Assembly: GCF_002368075.1 (NCBI RefSeq)
Contig: NZ_AP018314.1
Location: forward strand, 110,535-156,545
From: Sphaerospermopsis kisseleviana NIES-73
GTDB taxonomy: Bacteria > Cyanobacteriota > Cyanobacteriia > Cyanobacteriales > Nostocaceae
Length of the DNA: 46,011 nucleotides
Direction of reading: 5' to 3'
The notes below the pieces were generated by a model, which saw nothing but the letters and a program-made list of their open reading frames with translations, was not told the origin of the DNA and searched no databases. Shown here in pieces: positions 18,605-27,753 of this stretch. The position numbers and the translations under genes were made by a program. The stretch's first letter is position 1. Each line of letters starts with the position of its first letter.

Positions 18605-18890
18605 GAAGAGGTTCTTACAGGATGTTTGAAAAGTTTTTAATGTATAAATAAACCCCTCTCCAAACCTCTCCCCGACGCGGGGAGAGGCTTTGAAACCCCC
18701 ATTCCCTTGTAGGGAAGGGGGGAAGGGGGGTTAGGTTTCTAGAGATTAAGCTGTTACACAGCTAAATTGTATAACCCTAATGTTCTGAACTCTTGTTTAA
18801 CAGGCAAGATGCCTGTTCCACTTATACAAATTAAATGCACAACAGCTTATCGGTTTCATCTAATACTTTTCAAACAACCTCTTAGGCATT
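18605..18890. mobile_element. Possible decayed insertion element with inverted ends
   Basis: The left side reads aggatgtttgaaaagttttt and the right side acttttcaaacaacctctta, so the ends are inverted (AGGnTGTTTGAAAAGT). The interior holds another dispersed repeat and no transposase. This is interpreted as a non-autonomous or eroded element. The flanking part of the gap (18283-18604) is AT-rich with no gene seen. Confidence 0.45.
18651..18740. repeat. Interspersed cctctcc / ggggagagg palindromic repeat
   Basis: A G+C-rich block unlike its surroundings: cctctccccgacgcggggagagg forms a strong hairpin, followed by a second imperfect purine/pyrimidine palindrome (cccccattccc...gggaaggggg). It resembles a common dispersed cyanobacterial repeat. 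Confidence 0.7.
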
Positions 18891-18969
18891 TTACATTTTG
18901 TTACATACCTTGGTTTTTTCCTGCTGACTTACTTGACTTCTTGAAGAAGTCGGGGATCTGAATCTTACA

Positions 18970-19149
18970 ATGTTCACAAATCAAATAGGATTGCTGCAAT
19001 TTATTGGTAGTCCTAAACAACCTACTTTCACGGTCTGTCAATTAGTGAATGGCGTATATCAACAGCGAAAATATCGTTTATGAGATATAATTATCTCTGG
19101 ACTATTTCCCAATTTGCAAATTAAACTTGATGATGTTATGTCATGTTAG
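18970..19149 (+). pseudogene. Remnant of a Uma2/DUF820-family gene (C-terminal part)
   Basis: Frame 18970-19149 translates to the C-terminal pattern of Uma2-family proteins: FTVCQLVNGVYQQRKYR, then an in-frame TGA at 19081, then DIIISGLFPNLQIKLDDV. In complete members the two halves are contiguous (Y-Q-x-x-x-[YF]-x-G-x-D-x-I-x-S-P-x-F-P-x-L-x-L-x-L-D-D). The N-terminal ~130 residues are missing. It points opposite to the intact Uma2 gene just downstream. Confidence 0.65.
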
Positions 19150-19222
19150 AAAACCTTGTTCAAAACAATCTTTATTTCAGTTTTTATCCTATTCCCCCTG
19201 TTTCCAGGGTGTGAGAGGTGAT

Positions 19223-19924
19223 TTAAATCAAACTTTCAGGATCAACTCCTAAATTCTTCAACATTTCAGCTAATTTTTTCGCTTTTTCTTCAGCTTGATT
19301 CTTTTTTTCTTCACTTTGTTGAATCCTTTCCTCTGGTGTTAAAAATCTTTTACCATTTTCATCAAACCAATATAACCATTCTCTGGTTATTCCTTGATAA
19401 GTTCCCTTTTCTTTACCGATTCCTAAACCAATTTCTGGCAACCAAACGGGATTTCCAGGAATTAAAATATATTCCCCATCCACTAATTTATAAACCTCTA
19501 AAGTTTCTTTGATTTTCCGTTGGGGATTATATACCACATAATATAAAATCCCTAACTCATCGGCATAAAATTCTTTTTTAGTGCTATATTCATTTCTGTA
19601 GGTTTGGGAAACTACTTCTAATACTAAACTAGGTAATTTCTGTTCTTCCCACAAGACATAACTAGAACGTAATTTTTCATGAATTACCCTGGGAATACCA
19701 ATACTTAAAAACCCATCTGGTACTATTGCAGGTTCATTTGGATCATAATATATTCCCATATCCACACCAAAAAACCAATCCCATCTTTGAGACCAAATTA
19801 AGGCTAACATGGCTTTTAATAAACCGGGAATTAAATCTTGTAGTTCGTTATCCACTGGTGTTTCGTCAGAGTCCGGTAGTTCTTCTGATGAAGGTAAGCA
19901 ATGCAAAGGATTGTAATTTAGCAT
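19223..19924 (-). CDS. Uma2 family (DUF820) putative endonuclease
   Basis: A 233-aa Uma2-family protein, a PD-(D/E)XK-like fold massively expanded in cyanobacteria and of uncertain function. Visible features are VDMGIYYDPNEPAIVPDGFLSIG (acidic core), LVLEVVSQTYRNEYSTKKEFYADELGI (E and K of the putative active site), and the Y-Y-V-V-Y-N-P strand. The last ~40 residues form a charged coiled coil (EERIQQSEEKKNQAEEKAKK) common in the subfamily. The start at ATG 19924 gives the usual length. A broken relative lies next door at 18970-19149. Confidence 0.85.
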   Translation of the reverse strand: MLNYNPLHCLPSSEELPDSDETPVDNELQDLIPGLLKAMLALIWSQRWDWFFGVDMGIYYDPNEPAIVPDGFLSIGIPRVIHEKLRSSYVLWEEQKLPSLVLEVVSQTYRNEYSTKKEFYADELGILYYVVYNPQRKIKETLEVYKLVDGEYILIPGNPVWLPEIGLGIGKEKGTYQGITREWLYWFDENGKRFLTPEERIQQSEEKKNQAEEKAKKLAEMLKNLGVDPESLI

Positions 19925-19965
19925 AATTGATGCTACCTATTCTATTCTTAGTATATATTACGTAG

Positions 19966-20030
19966 GTGACTGGGGACTGGTGACTGGTGACTGGGGACTG
20001 GTGACTGGTGACTGGGGACTGGGGACTGGG
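19966..20030. repeat. STRR array, ggactgg/tgactgg heptamers
   Basis: About nine heptamers upstream of the Uma2 gene. The remainder of the 354-nt gap to the next gene has atcccaaatcccaaatccc runs and no gene visible. Confidence 0.95.
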
Positions 20031-20278
20031 AAAAAAATTTGAGATTTGAGATTGGATCTGACAAAAATAATCCAAAATCTAAAATCCCAAATCCCAAATC
20101 CCAAATCCAAAATTAATAACTCCTGACTCTTAAATTAAGTTATGAAAACATAACGTAAAAATCCGTTACCAAAACTGTAACCAGCAAGGATTTATGTATT
20201 TTCTATGCGATAGTGAACATCTAACACATCATTAACGTCTAACTAAACAGAAAGCTAGAACAAAAAATGAGGTAGTAG

Positions 20279-20482
20279 ATGAACCGACAAAAATTTAATG
20301 TTGTGCAAGAAAATTTTTTACAAAGGCGCTACGGAGTCAGTTTGGGTAGACGCTACGTTTTAGCAGCAGCTAGTATTGTGATGCTGAGTGTATTGGGATA
20401 TTCAGCAGTAGATAACAATACAAATTTAATCAGTAAATCTTCCCCAAGCAACACTGAATCTCTCTTAGCTGGAGATAATTAG
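20279..20482 (+). CDS. Small hypothetical protein with one membrane segment
   Basis: A 67-aa protein of unrecognised family. A basic N-terminus (NFLQRRYGVSLGRRY) precedes one hydrophobic stretch (VLAAASIVMLSVLGYSAV, about residues 27-44) and a polar Ser/Asn-rich tail. This is compatible with a signal anchor or signal peptide. A purine-rich gaggtagtag lies just before the ATG. It is convergent with flv1 (28-nt gap). No function can be stated. Confidence 0.55.
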   Translation: MNRQKFNVVQENFLQRRYGVSLGRRYVLAAASIVMLSVLGYSAVDNNTNLISKSSPSNTESLLAGDN

Positions 20483-20510
20483 TATCAATTATGATGCTAC
20501 CTAACTCCTT

Positions 20511-22307
20511 TTAATAATGTGTACCGGTTTTGCGATGATTAACAGCAGTTACAGTATCCGGTTTGAGTAATTTACCATTATCTACAGTGGCATATACTAC
20601 CCAATGATCACCACATTCTAGACGTTGGTTAACGGAACATTCTAAATATGCAGCAGCATCAGTCAGGACTGCACAACCATTATCAGCTTCTACCGTTTGG
20701 AAATTAGCAAACCTGTCTTCTCCAGGGGCGAAATTTTTACGGAAATGTCTCATGTAGTCTACATGAACACCATCTGGAAGAACATTCAGGACAAACTTAC
20801 CACCAGGATACATCAATGATTCAACTGCTCTTTCCTTGGCGATCGCCACTGTAATTCCTGGAGGATTAAAGGTAGCTTGAGATACCCACGTTCCCAGCAT
20901 TGCTGTGGAAACTTCCCCTTGTTTAGCTGCAACTACACATACAGAACCAACTATTCTCCCTACTGCTTGTTCTACAGGGGTTGCAGGTTGTTGTGGTACA
21001 CGAATTTTTTTCGCTTTTTTCAAACTTTGTGCAAAGTCTGTACCTATTTCTTCGCACATTTTCAGGGTGACTTCATCGGGTTTAAACTTGACTTTCAAAG
21101 TGTCAAACCCAAACCGATATCCCCCATCTCGCAGTTTACCTTCTACTAAGTCTAAAGCTTCTCCACTCCAACCATAAGAACCAAACACACCTGCTAATTT
21201 ACTATTATCACCAATAGCTAAAACAATACCTAAAGCAGTGTGAATAGGTGTGGGAGCATGACCACCGATGGTAGGAGTACCAATAATAAACGCATCTGCC
21301 TGTTCTACAGTACCACGAATTTCTCCAGGGCTGGCAAATTCGCAATTAATAGATTTTACCGCAACTCCACCTTTAGTTAATCCCCAAGCGATCGCCTGTG
21401 CTAAAGTGGCAGTGTTACCATAAGCAGAAGCATAAAGTAACGCTACGGAAATTTCCCGATCTTTTTGAGCGCGACTCCATTCACTATAAGCTTTAGTTAA
21501 TTCTATCAACCCAGTGCGAATCAATGGACCATGACCCACTGCATACATCCTCACCTGCAAATCAGAAATTTTTTCTAATGCAGCTTCGACATGAGTTGCA
21601 TGGGGAGCCATCAAACAATTAAAGTAATAACGCTGATCTTCTTTAAAAGCTTCTGAATTATCATCAAAAACTTCATCACCACAGATATGCGACCCAAATA
21701 ATTTATCAGTATAGAGAATTTGGGTTTGTTGATCATAGGTGCAAAGTGCTTCTGGCCAACGGGGACTAGGAGTAGGTAAGAATTTCAAAACATGACCTTT
21801 ACCTAAATCTAAAGTTTCTTTCCCCCGCATAATCAAAACTTTAATATCTTGATCTGGGAAAGATGCACGCAAATTATTTGCACCAACCATAGAACAAACA
21901 AAAGTAATTTGCGGTGCAAGTTCTAACAGTGCTTTTAAAGTTGGTATACGATTAGGGCTAAAATGACCCAAAATCACATAATCTAACTTTCTCAAATTAA
22001 CTGTATTCTGCAATGCTGCAAAATAAATATTAGTAAATCCTTCTCCCGGAGGATCAATTAATGCAGTTTTATCGGCTTCTATTAAATAGCAATTTGCGGT
22101 AGTTCCTCGACAAAGTGCATATTCAACTTCAAACCTTAGACGTGACCAACTCCTAGCTCTGAGAACTTTGGTATTGGTGGCGATCGGTAAAATTTGTACG
22201 TCCCGTGGTTTGGAATCTGTCATAGATTTTTCTTGTGAATAAAAAACTTGAGAAACCCAATTTTTAGCTGAGGTGAAAGCATTAGAAACAGAATCAGAAA
22301 ATGACAT
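20511..22307 (-). CDS. flv1: Flavodiiron protein Flv1 (non-canonical diiron site)
   Basis: A cyanobacterial class-C flavodiiron protein with beta-lactamase-like, flavodoxin-like and C-terminal flavin-reductase domains, in that order. The metal ligands are degenerate: HxExDH reads HFSPNR, the next His is Arg (PSPRWPE) and the bridging Asp is Lys (YTDKLFG), while the last His (VGHGPL) is kept. This is the hallmark of Flv1 (or Flv2), which acts in a heterodimer with a canonical partner to reduce O2 with photosystem-I electrons. The ATG at 22307 adds a 28-residue leader; ATG 22223 (MTDSKPRD) would give 570 aa, close to the family length, and neither has a strong ribosome site. It lies downstream of flv3 in the same orientation. 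The pairing without an sll0218-like gene argues for Flv1 rather than Flv2, and the direct adjacency resembles the heterocyst flv1B-flv3B arrangement. Confidence 0.85.
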   Translation of the reverse strand: MSFSDSVSNAFTSAKNWVSQVFYSQEKSMTDSKPRDVQILPIATNTKVLRARSWSRLRFEVEYALCRGTTANCYLIEADKTALIDPPGEGFTNIYFAALQNTVNLRKLDYVILGHFSPNRIPTLKALLELAPQITFVCSMVGANNLRASFPDQDIKVLIMRGKETLDLGKGHVLKFLPTPSPRWPEALCTYDQQTQILYTDKLFGSHICGDEVFDDNSEAFKEDQRYYFNCLMAPHATHVEAALEKISDLQVRMYAVGHGPLIRTGLIELTKAYSEWSRAQKDREISVALLYASAYGNTATLAQAIAWGLTKGGVAVKSINCEFASPGEIRGTVEQADAFIIGTPTIGGHAPTPIHTALGIVLAIGDNSKLAGVFGSYGWSGEALDLVEGKLRDGGYRFGFDTLKVKFKPDEVTLKMCEEIGTDFAQSLKKAKKIRVPQQPATPVEQAVGRIVGSVCVVAAKQGEVSTAMLGTWVSQATFNPPGITVAIAKERAVESLMYPGGKFVLNVLPDGVHVDYMRHFRKNFAPGEDRFANFQTVEADNGCAVLTDAAAYLECSVNQRLECGDHWVVYATVDNGKLLKPDTVTAVNHRKTGTHY

Positions 22308-22325
22308 AATATTTATCAAATATTA

Positions 22326-22560
22326 TTGGTAATTGGTAATTGGTAATTGGTAATTGGTAATGGGTAATTGGTAATTGGTAATTGGTAATGGGTAATGGGT
22401 AATGGGTAATGGGTAATGGGTAATGGGTAATTAATTATTTACAGTCCCCAGTCCCCTGTCCCCTGTCCCCTGTCCCCAGCGATGCACTGAGCTTGTCGAA
22501 GTGTCCCCAGTCCCCAGCGATGCACTGAGCTTGTCGAAGTGTCCCCAGTCCCCAGTCCCT
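22326..22560. repeat. STRR-only spacer between flv3 and flv1
   Basis: The whole inter-gene spacer consists of taattgg and taatggg heptamers (22326-22432), then gtcccca heptamers (22441-22560) interrupted by two copies of an agcgatgcactgagcttgtcgaagt-type repeat. The flv3 TAG stop touches the array. Confidence 0.92.
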
Positions 22561-24277
22561 AGTAATAGTTTCCTACTTTGCGATGACGTACTGCTGTCAG
22601 CGCATCTGGTTTGGAAACTTTGCCATCTTCAACAATGCAATATAAAATCCAATGATCGCTACATTCAATGTTGCTGACTACTTCACATTCCATGTATGCA
22701 AGTGCATCGGTTAAAATTGGTGAACCGTTTTTAGCAGTTTGAGTTTTCACACCTGCAAATCTATCCGCACCAGGAAGTAAACGTTTGAGGAAGTGTTTTT
22801 TCAGGTCTTGATAATTACCTTCTTCTAACACATTGATCACAAAGCGATCGCCTATTTGTAATAAGTTATCAATCGCTCGATCTTTAGCAACAGCAATGGT
22901 AAATCCTAATGGCTGAAAACTAGCTTGTGCTACCCAAGAAGCCATCATTGCACCGCTAATTTCACCTTTTTTAGCAGTAACAATATATAATCCGCTGCTA
23001 ATTCTCCCTAACGCTTTTTCCATGTTCACGTCGAGAGATTTGATTTGTTTGATGTTGCGTTCTCGCACCACCTTTTGTCCCAAATCTGTACCCGCTTCTG
23101 TACAAATTTGATAAGTTGCTTCGTTGGGGATTTCTTTAATACGAATTGCGGGAAATGCTTCTTTAATTCCTAAGTCAATAAATTTACGACGTAGAGTATC
23201 AATCGGTTCATCATCACCACCATAGCATTCAAATAAACCTACAACTTGTTTATTTTTTGCTACAGCTAATAAAGAACTAATACCAGCTTGTGCTACAATT
23301 GAAGAAGTAGGTGGCATTCCAATAATTAAACCTGATGCTCTACCTGCTAATTCTTGAATTTCTTGAAAATCTGCTGTGTGTAAATCAACTACTTCTGAAC
23401 CCACACCAGCTTTTTGCAAACCATCACCAATTGCATGAGCTAATTGCTCACTATAACCATAACCGGAAACATAAAACAAACCAACCGTAGTTTCTGTTTT
23501 CGCTTGTCTTTGACTCCAATTTTGATAATATTCGGTTAAAACATCGAGGTGATGATATAATAATGGTCCGTGTCCATTGGCAATAATTTGAATGTTACCT
23601 AGTTCACCCATTCTCTTCATTGCATTCAATAAAGAACGAGCATTGGGACCCATTAAGCAATCATAATAAAACCGAAAATCAGCTTCAATTGCTTCTAAAT
23701 CTTCGTCAAAGGTGCGATGATCACAAAAGTGCATCCCAAACGCATCACAAGTATAAAGAATTTGGGTTTTGCGATCAAAACTGAAAATTGTATCAGGCCA
23801 GTGTAAATTTGGCGCACTGACAAATTCTATTTCATGTCCTTGACCAATATTTATGCGATCGCCACTTTTAACAATTCTTTTGGAAAAAGGATCATGTACC
23901 AAACCTTCTAAAAATTGCAATGCTACTTTAGAAGCTAAAACAGTTGCTCTTGGTGCTAATTGTAATACATCTTCTACCAAACCACTATGATCTGGTTCTG
24001 TATGACTGACAATTATATAATCAATTGTTTTCGGATTAACTAAACCTTTGAGAGTGTCTAAATATAATTGACGAAACTTCTGATGAGAAGTATCAATTAA
24101 AACTGTTTGTTCACCCCTAATTAAATAAGAATTATAGGTTGTACCGTTTTGCAATCCAAATTCAATATCAAAGCGATCCCGATCCCAATCAAGAGAGCGT
24201 ATCGCTGTTGTATTAGGAGCAATTTCTACAGTTTGTATAGTTAACCTTGGTTCAACTTTCTCTGATATTGCTACCAT
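22559..24277 (-). CDS. flv3: Flavodiiron protein Flv3 (canonical diiron site)
   Basis: A 572-aa class-C flavodiiron protein. The full ligand set is present: SHTEPDH (HxExDH), PNLHWPD (His), YTCDAFG (Asp) and NGHGPL (His). A flavodoxin-like domain follows (VGLFYVSGYGYSEQLA phosphate loop), then a flavin-reductase domain in the last ~170 residues. It forms the active partner of Flv1 in light-driven O2 reduction to water. It is the first gene of the flv3-flv1 pair and starts at ATG 24277. The order flv3 then flv1 matches the heterocyst-specific flv3B-flv1B pair in Anabaena; that subtype assignment is an inference from synteny only. Confidence 0.88.
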   Translation of the reverse strand: MVAISEKVEPRLTIQTVEIAPNTTAIRSLDWDRDRFDIEFGLQNGTTYNSYLIRGEQTVLIDTSHQKFRQLYLDTLKGLVNPKTIDYIIVSHTEPDHSGLVEDVLQLAPRATVLASKVALQFLEGLVHDPFSKRIVKSGDRINIGQGHEIEFVSAPNLHWPDTIFSFDRKTQILYTCDAFGMHFCDHRTFDEDLEAIEADFRFYYDCLMGPNARSLLNAMKRMGELGNIQIIANGHGPLLYHHLDVLTEYYQNWSQRQAKTETTVGLFYVSGYGYSEQLAHAIGDGLQKAGVGSEVVDLHTADFQEIQELAGRASGLIIGMPPTSSIVAQAGISSLLAVAKNKQVVGLFECYGGDDEPIDTLRRKFIDLGIKEAFPAIRIKEIPNEATYQICTEAGTDLGQKVVRERNIKQIKSLDVNMEKALGRISSGLYIVTAKKGEISGAMMASWVAQASFQPLGFTIAVAKDRAIDNLLQIGDRFVINVLEEGNYQDLKKHFLKRLLPGADRFAGVKTQTAKNGSPILTDALAYMECEVVSNIECSDHWILYCIVEDGKVSKPDALTAVRHRKVGNYY

Positions 24278-24470
24278 GATTTGTATCCGATTCTAAATAA
24301 TATTCTTTTCTCCCCACCATTTTCTTCCTAAAATCTTTTTAAAGCTGTAATTAAGAATATATTTTGTAAAATTAAAGTGGTATCAAACAATGCTATTTTT
24401 CAGCATATTTTTTGACACGAAAATCTACTATAGTTATAGCCATCAACATAATATCAACAGAATTATGTAG

Positions 24471-24491
24471 GGGTTTAGCAATGCTAAACCC
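24471..24491. repeat. Palindromic gggtttagca...tgctaaaccc repeat
   Basis: A short hairpin repeat flanked by tag/ttac. A variant copy lies at 30174-30194. It is probably a dispersed REP-like element. Confidence 0.6.
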
Positions 24492-24547
24492 TTACAATAT
24501 TAAGGGAAAATTTTGTGAGTATCTGTTAGTTTATTTTAGGAAAACAG

Positions 24548-24682
24548 TAACTAGAACACCGATTCATTAATCGTAAGGGCGAAGCATTCGGACAGAATAT
24601 GAACTGGTTTCAGCGATAGGTTATCACCCGAATGCTTCGCCCCTACAAGAAACAGAAAAAATTTTTAACACCCACTTACTTA
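24548..24682. mobile_element. 135-bp MITE-like element A, copy 1
   Basis: Begins taactagaacaccgattcatt and contains inverted copies of gggcgaagcattcgg around a central tttcagcgataggttatc. It is repeated at the same 135-bp length at 24904-25038, and a related inverted copy lies at 39643-39781. No coding capacity. Confidence 0.8.
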
Positions 24683-24686
24683 GGGT

Positions 24687-24899
<213 letters not shown>

Positions 24900-24903
24900 C
24901 CCC

Positions 24904-25038
24904 TAACTAGAACACCGATTCATTAATCGTAAGGGCGAAGCATTCGGACAGAATATGAACTGGTTTCAGCGATAGGTTATCACCCGAATGCTTCGCCCCT
25001 ACAAGAAACAGAAAAAATTTTTAACACCCACTTACTTA
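24904..25038. mobile_element. 135-bp MITE-like element A, copy 2
   Basis: A direct duplicate of 24548-24682, essentially identical by eye from taactagaacacc through cacccacttactta. It ends 62 nt before the tmRNA 3' end. Confidence 0.85.
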
Positions 25039-25100
25039 AACCTCAAAAACAAAATCCACTTACATTTTGATATGTAAGTGGACTTGTTGATTATTTTAAG

Positions 25101-25487
25101 TGGAGCTTATGGGAATTGAACCCATGTCCAAATTGGGTATTTACCCCCCGCTCATTCACAGGTTTAGCCTTTCTGACCCTCAAGGCGGGAATCGTTCATT
25201 GTCCCGAACGTAGGATGCTCTGATTTAGTCTTAGCCAGCAAGCCAACCAGAGAACGCTTACTGGAGCATCCGTTGGGGTTAGGTCTCTAGTCCTTAACGG
25301 AGTCAAACCAGAGACGCTCGGACCTATAAGAGGCTATTAGGCAGCAACTAGGGCTTCCTTACGAGCAAAGCTTACGATATTGTTCGCATTTACTTTTTGT
25401 TTGAGCCTTTGATTTCCGAGAGGAGACTCACTCTCGACCTGAATCACAGAGCAGCTTTCGCCAACCTGTCGAAACCGTTAAAGCCCC
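25101..25487 (-). ncRNA. ssrA: tmRNA (transfer-messenger RNA)
   Basis: About 387 nt on the minus strand. The 5' end GGGGCTTTAACGGTTTCGAC pairs with the 3' end AAGCTCC to form the acceptor stem; the T-arm sequence GGGTTCAATTCCC is present and the CCA end is not encoded. The tag reading frame, near 25340-25390, gives ANNIVSFARKEALVAA and a TAA stop, a close variant of the known Nostoc-type tags. The RNA rescues stalled ribosomes with SmpB and marks the incomplete protein for proteolysis. Not permuted: the tRNA-like ends and the mRNA part lie in one uninterrupted gene. Confidence 0.96.
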
Positions 25488-25493
25488 ATGCGC

Positions 25494-25499
25494 TTTATA
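25494..25499 (-). promoter_or_regulatory. Possible -10 box of ssrA
   Basis: TATAAA on the minus strand, ending 6 nt before the predicted RNA 5' end. A TTGCAA at 25521-25526 lies 21 nt further upstream, too far to be an ideal -35 element. Confidence 0.4.
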
Positions 25500-25561
25500 T
25501 TTCTATTATAGTATGCCGTTTTGCAATTGTGTTGGGTTGATCAAAAAAATTTTCTTGTCTT

Positions 25562-25698
25562 TGGGTATTAGGTATTGGGTATTGGGTATTGGGTATTGGG
25601 CATTGGGCATTGGGCATTGGGTTATTAACTTCCCCCTGCTTCCTGCCTACTGCCTCCTGCCTACTGACTCCTGCCTCCTGCCTCCTGCCTCCTGCCTC
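25562..25698. repeat. STRR arrays, gggtatt/gggcatt and gcctcct heptamers
   Basis: Two adjoining heptamer families fill the gap between ssrA and coaBC. Reading frames through them are repeat artefacts. Confidence 0.9.
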
Positions 25699-25725
25699 AA
25701 GAGGGCAACCACAGGGGGTTTGCCC

Positions 25726-26952
25726 CTACTGCTTCCTGTTGTAAACAATAAAGTCAAACAAATAATGCGCCATTTCTAACTTAGAACAAGGGGGAATTTC
25801 TATTTCTCTTCCTTCTTTATCTAAAAATACCGCTTGATTATGATCACTCCCAAAACCACTGCCAATTTTATCAATAGGGTTGGCTACAATTGCATCTAAT
25901 TTCTTTCTCTGTAATTTCTCTTTCGCAGGTGTGATAATATCCCCGGTTTGTGCTGCAAAACCGATTAATAATTGCTGGGGTTGTTTAATTTTCCCTAGTT
26001 CAGCAACTATATCGGGTACTGGTGCAAGGGGTAAATTTTCGGGAAGCGATCGCTTAGGTAATTTCTCTAAACTATAATCTCTCGGTTTCACATCCGCAAC
26101 CGCCGCAGACATGACTATTATATCTGCATTTCCTAACTCTTTTAACATCGCTGCCTGCATTTGAGCCGCACTCACTACGGAAATTGCTTTAACTCCTAAA
26201 GGTGCATCCCAACTCGCTGGACAATGCACTAATGTAACTTCTGCGCCTCTATGCAATGCTGCTTGTGCTAATGCTAATCCCATTTTACCTGTTGAGGGAT
26301 TGCCAATAAACCGCACCGGATCTAAATATTCTCTCGTTCCCCCAGCACTGATTAAAACACGCTTCCCGCTTAAATCTCTTTTTCCTTGGGTATGCAACAA
26401 AGATTGAATATAAACAAATATTTCTTCTGGTTCGGCCATTCTTCCTGCACCGATGCGATCGCACGCTAACAACCCAGAACCAGTTTGCATACCATAAAAT
26501 CTTTTATCTGTCAATAGTTGCTGCCAATTTCTTTGTACTGCTACCTGTTCCCACATATCCGTATTCATTGCTGGTGCTAATAAAACAGGACAAGTAGAAG
26601 CCAAGACAGTATTTGTTAATAAATTATCTGCCATCCCATAAGCTAACTTAGCTAAAGTATTAGCAGTTAAAGGTGCAATCACAATTAAATCCGCCCATTC
26701 TCCCAATTCGATATGTAGGGGACGAGAATAAACAGGTTGCCAAAAATCATCATCAGTATAAGCTTGATGACGGGATAAAGTGGCAAAAGTCAAAGGTTTG
26801 ATAAATTCTTGAGCAGAATTGGTGAGAATCACTCGCACTTCTACCCCAGATTTAAACAAACTAGAAACCAATTCACAAACTTTATAAGCTGCAATACCGC
26901 CGCATATAGCAACAATAACTTTTTTGGATTTGGGATTTATAAATGATAGCAT
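25726..26952 (-). CDS. coaBC: Phosphopantothenoylcysteine decarboxylase / phosphopantothenate-cysteine ligase
   Basis: A 408-aa bifunctional enzyme of coenzyme A synthesis. CoaB joins cysteine to 4'-phosphopantothenate and CoaC decarboxylates the product to 4'-phosphopantetheine. The N-terminal flavin-binding CoaC domain shows [10 protein letters not shown] and the PAMNTDMW substrate-clamp motif. The C-terminal CoaB domain shows [24 protein letters not shown] and [10 protein letters not shown]. Full length for the family. Its ATG overlaps the stop codon of the upstream unknown gene by one base (TAATG), so an essential housekeeping gene is now translationally coupled to an accessory operon. 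Confidence 0.95.
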   Translation of the reverse strand: MLSFINPKSKKVIVAICGGIAAYKVCELVSSLFKSGVEVRVILTNSAQEFIKPLTFATLSRHQAYTDDDFWQPVYSRPLHIELGEWADLIVIAPLTANTLAKLAYGMADNLLTNTVLASTCPVLLAPAMNTDMWEQVAVQRNWQQLLTDKRFYGMQTGSGLLACDRIGAGRMAEPEEIFVYIQSLLHTQGKRDLSGKRVLISAGGTREYLDPVRFIGNPSTGKMGLALAQAALHRGAEVTLVHCPASWDAPLGVKAISVVSAAQMQAAMLKELGNADIIVMSAAVADVKPRDYSLEKLPKRSLPENLPLAPVPDIVAELGKIKQPQQLLIGFAAQTGDIITPAKEKLQRKKLDAIVANPIDKIGSGFGSDHNQAVFLDKEGREIEIPPCSKLEMAHYLFDFIVYNRKQ

Positions 26953-27737
26953 TATCTCTTTATTTTATTTAATACTTCTTTAGGGACTTGATCTTCAGGA
27001 ATTGGAAATCCATGATAGGTTGGATAACCTTGTTCATCAAAAGTATTATCTGAATGAAACACATAAAATTGATCTGTTTCTTTATGAAATCCATAACGTT
27101 TTTCACTATTGTTATTACTGCTACATATAGAACTATTTAAAATTTTTTGAGCTTCTTCATCTGTTAAATCCATAGGAGCAGCGTCTTTCCAATGACCCAA
27201 AAGATCATGTTTAGGAGAAGGCTTATAACGAGGACATATTTTTATAGCGTGTTTAATTTCAGTTAAATTATTAATGATTCGAGTCTCTTTAGAAGTTATA
27301 CCTTCTTGAAATTCAACCTCAATATTTTCATGAATAAAATCAGGGTCATTTTGTAAACTAATTAATATTCCTTGAAGTTTAGCAGCACCAGCTAATGAAC
27401 TTGATGTAACATCTATATTCTGATAATGACACTTGCAATCATTGAGTAAATTTTGTACATCAACAAAAGGTCCCTTACTTAAAAGTCTCAGTAGAATCAT
27501 AGCGATTTTTTGTTGTTCAGAATTTTTTGAATTTTTATTCTGAAAAATCCATTGACTAACAGTTAACTCAGAGGATAGTTGTTGAGAAGAAAAACTACTA
27601 TGAGTTTGAATCGGATCACCATTTTGAATAACACTTATTTCTGTAATAATTTGAAAAATATGTTTCATTAATTCATCAGCTTCATAATTATTAGATGCTT
27701 GTCCAATAAAAGAAAGCTCATTAATCAAAAAGTTCAT
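26952..27737 (-). CDS. Unknown protein, third gene of the DUF262/AAA operon
   Basis: A 261-aa protein not recognised. The N-terminal ~100 residues are helical and the middle contains a short Cys pair (DCKCHYQ). The region of about 180-261 is a distinct module: [29 protein letters not shown], then aromatic-rich strands [20 protein letters not shown] and [15 protein letters not shown]. That C-terminal pattern recalls cargo or effector tails more than an enzyme core, but no catalytic set could be identified. It is 16 nt downstream of the ATPase gene and touches coaBC, so it belongs to the same transcript. A defence effector or adaptor is a guess from context. Confidence 0.7.
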   Translation of the reverse strand: MNFLINELSFIGQASNNYEADELMKHIFQIITEISVIQNGDPIQTHSSFSSQQLSSELTVSQWIFQNKNSKNSEQQKIAMILLRLLSKGPFVDVQNLLNDCKCHYQNIDVTSSSLAGAAKLQGILISLQNDPDFIHENIEVEFQEGITSKETRIINNLTEIKHAIKICPRYKPSPKHDLLGHWKDAAPMDLTDEEAQKILNSSICSSNNNSEKRYGFHKETDQFYVFHSDNTFDEQGYPTYHGFPIPEDQVPKEVLNKIKR

Positions 27738-27753
27738 TTATATTAGACCTCAT

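Noticed and set aside
18767-18961. 64-codon plus-strand frame
   Set aside because: It runs through dispersed repeat DNA with no ribosome site and no protein-like pattern.
20511-24277. flv4-flv2 operon
   Set aside because: That operon carries an sll0218-like gene between the two; here the spacer holds only repeats.
25513-25779. Plus-strand open frame rich in GIGYWVLGIGYW/LLPASC repeats
   Set aside because: It is the translation of heptamer arrays and overlaps the coaBC 3' end on the other strand; not a gene.
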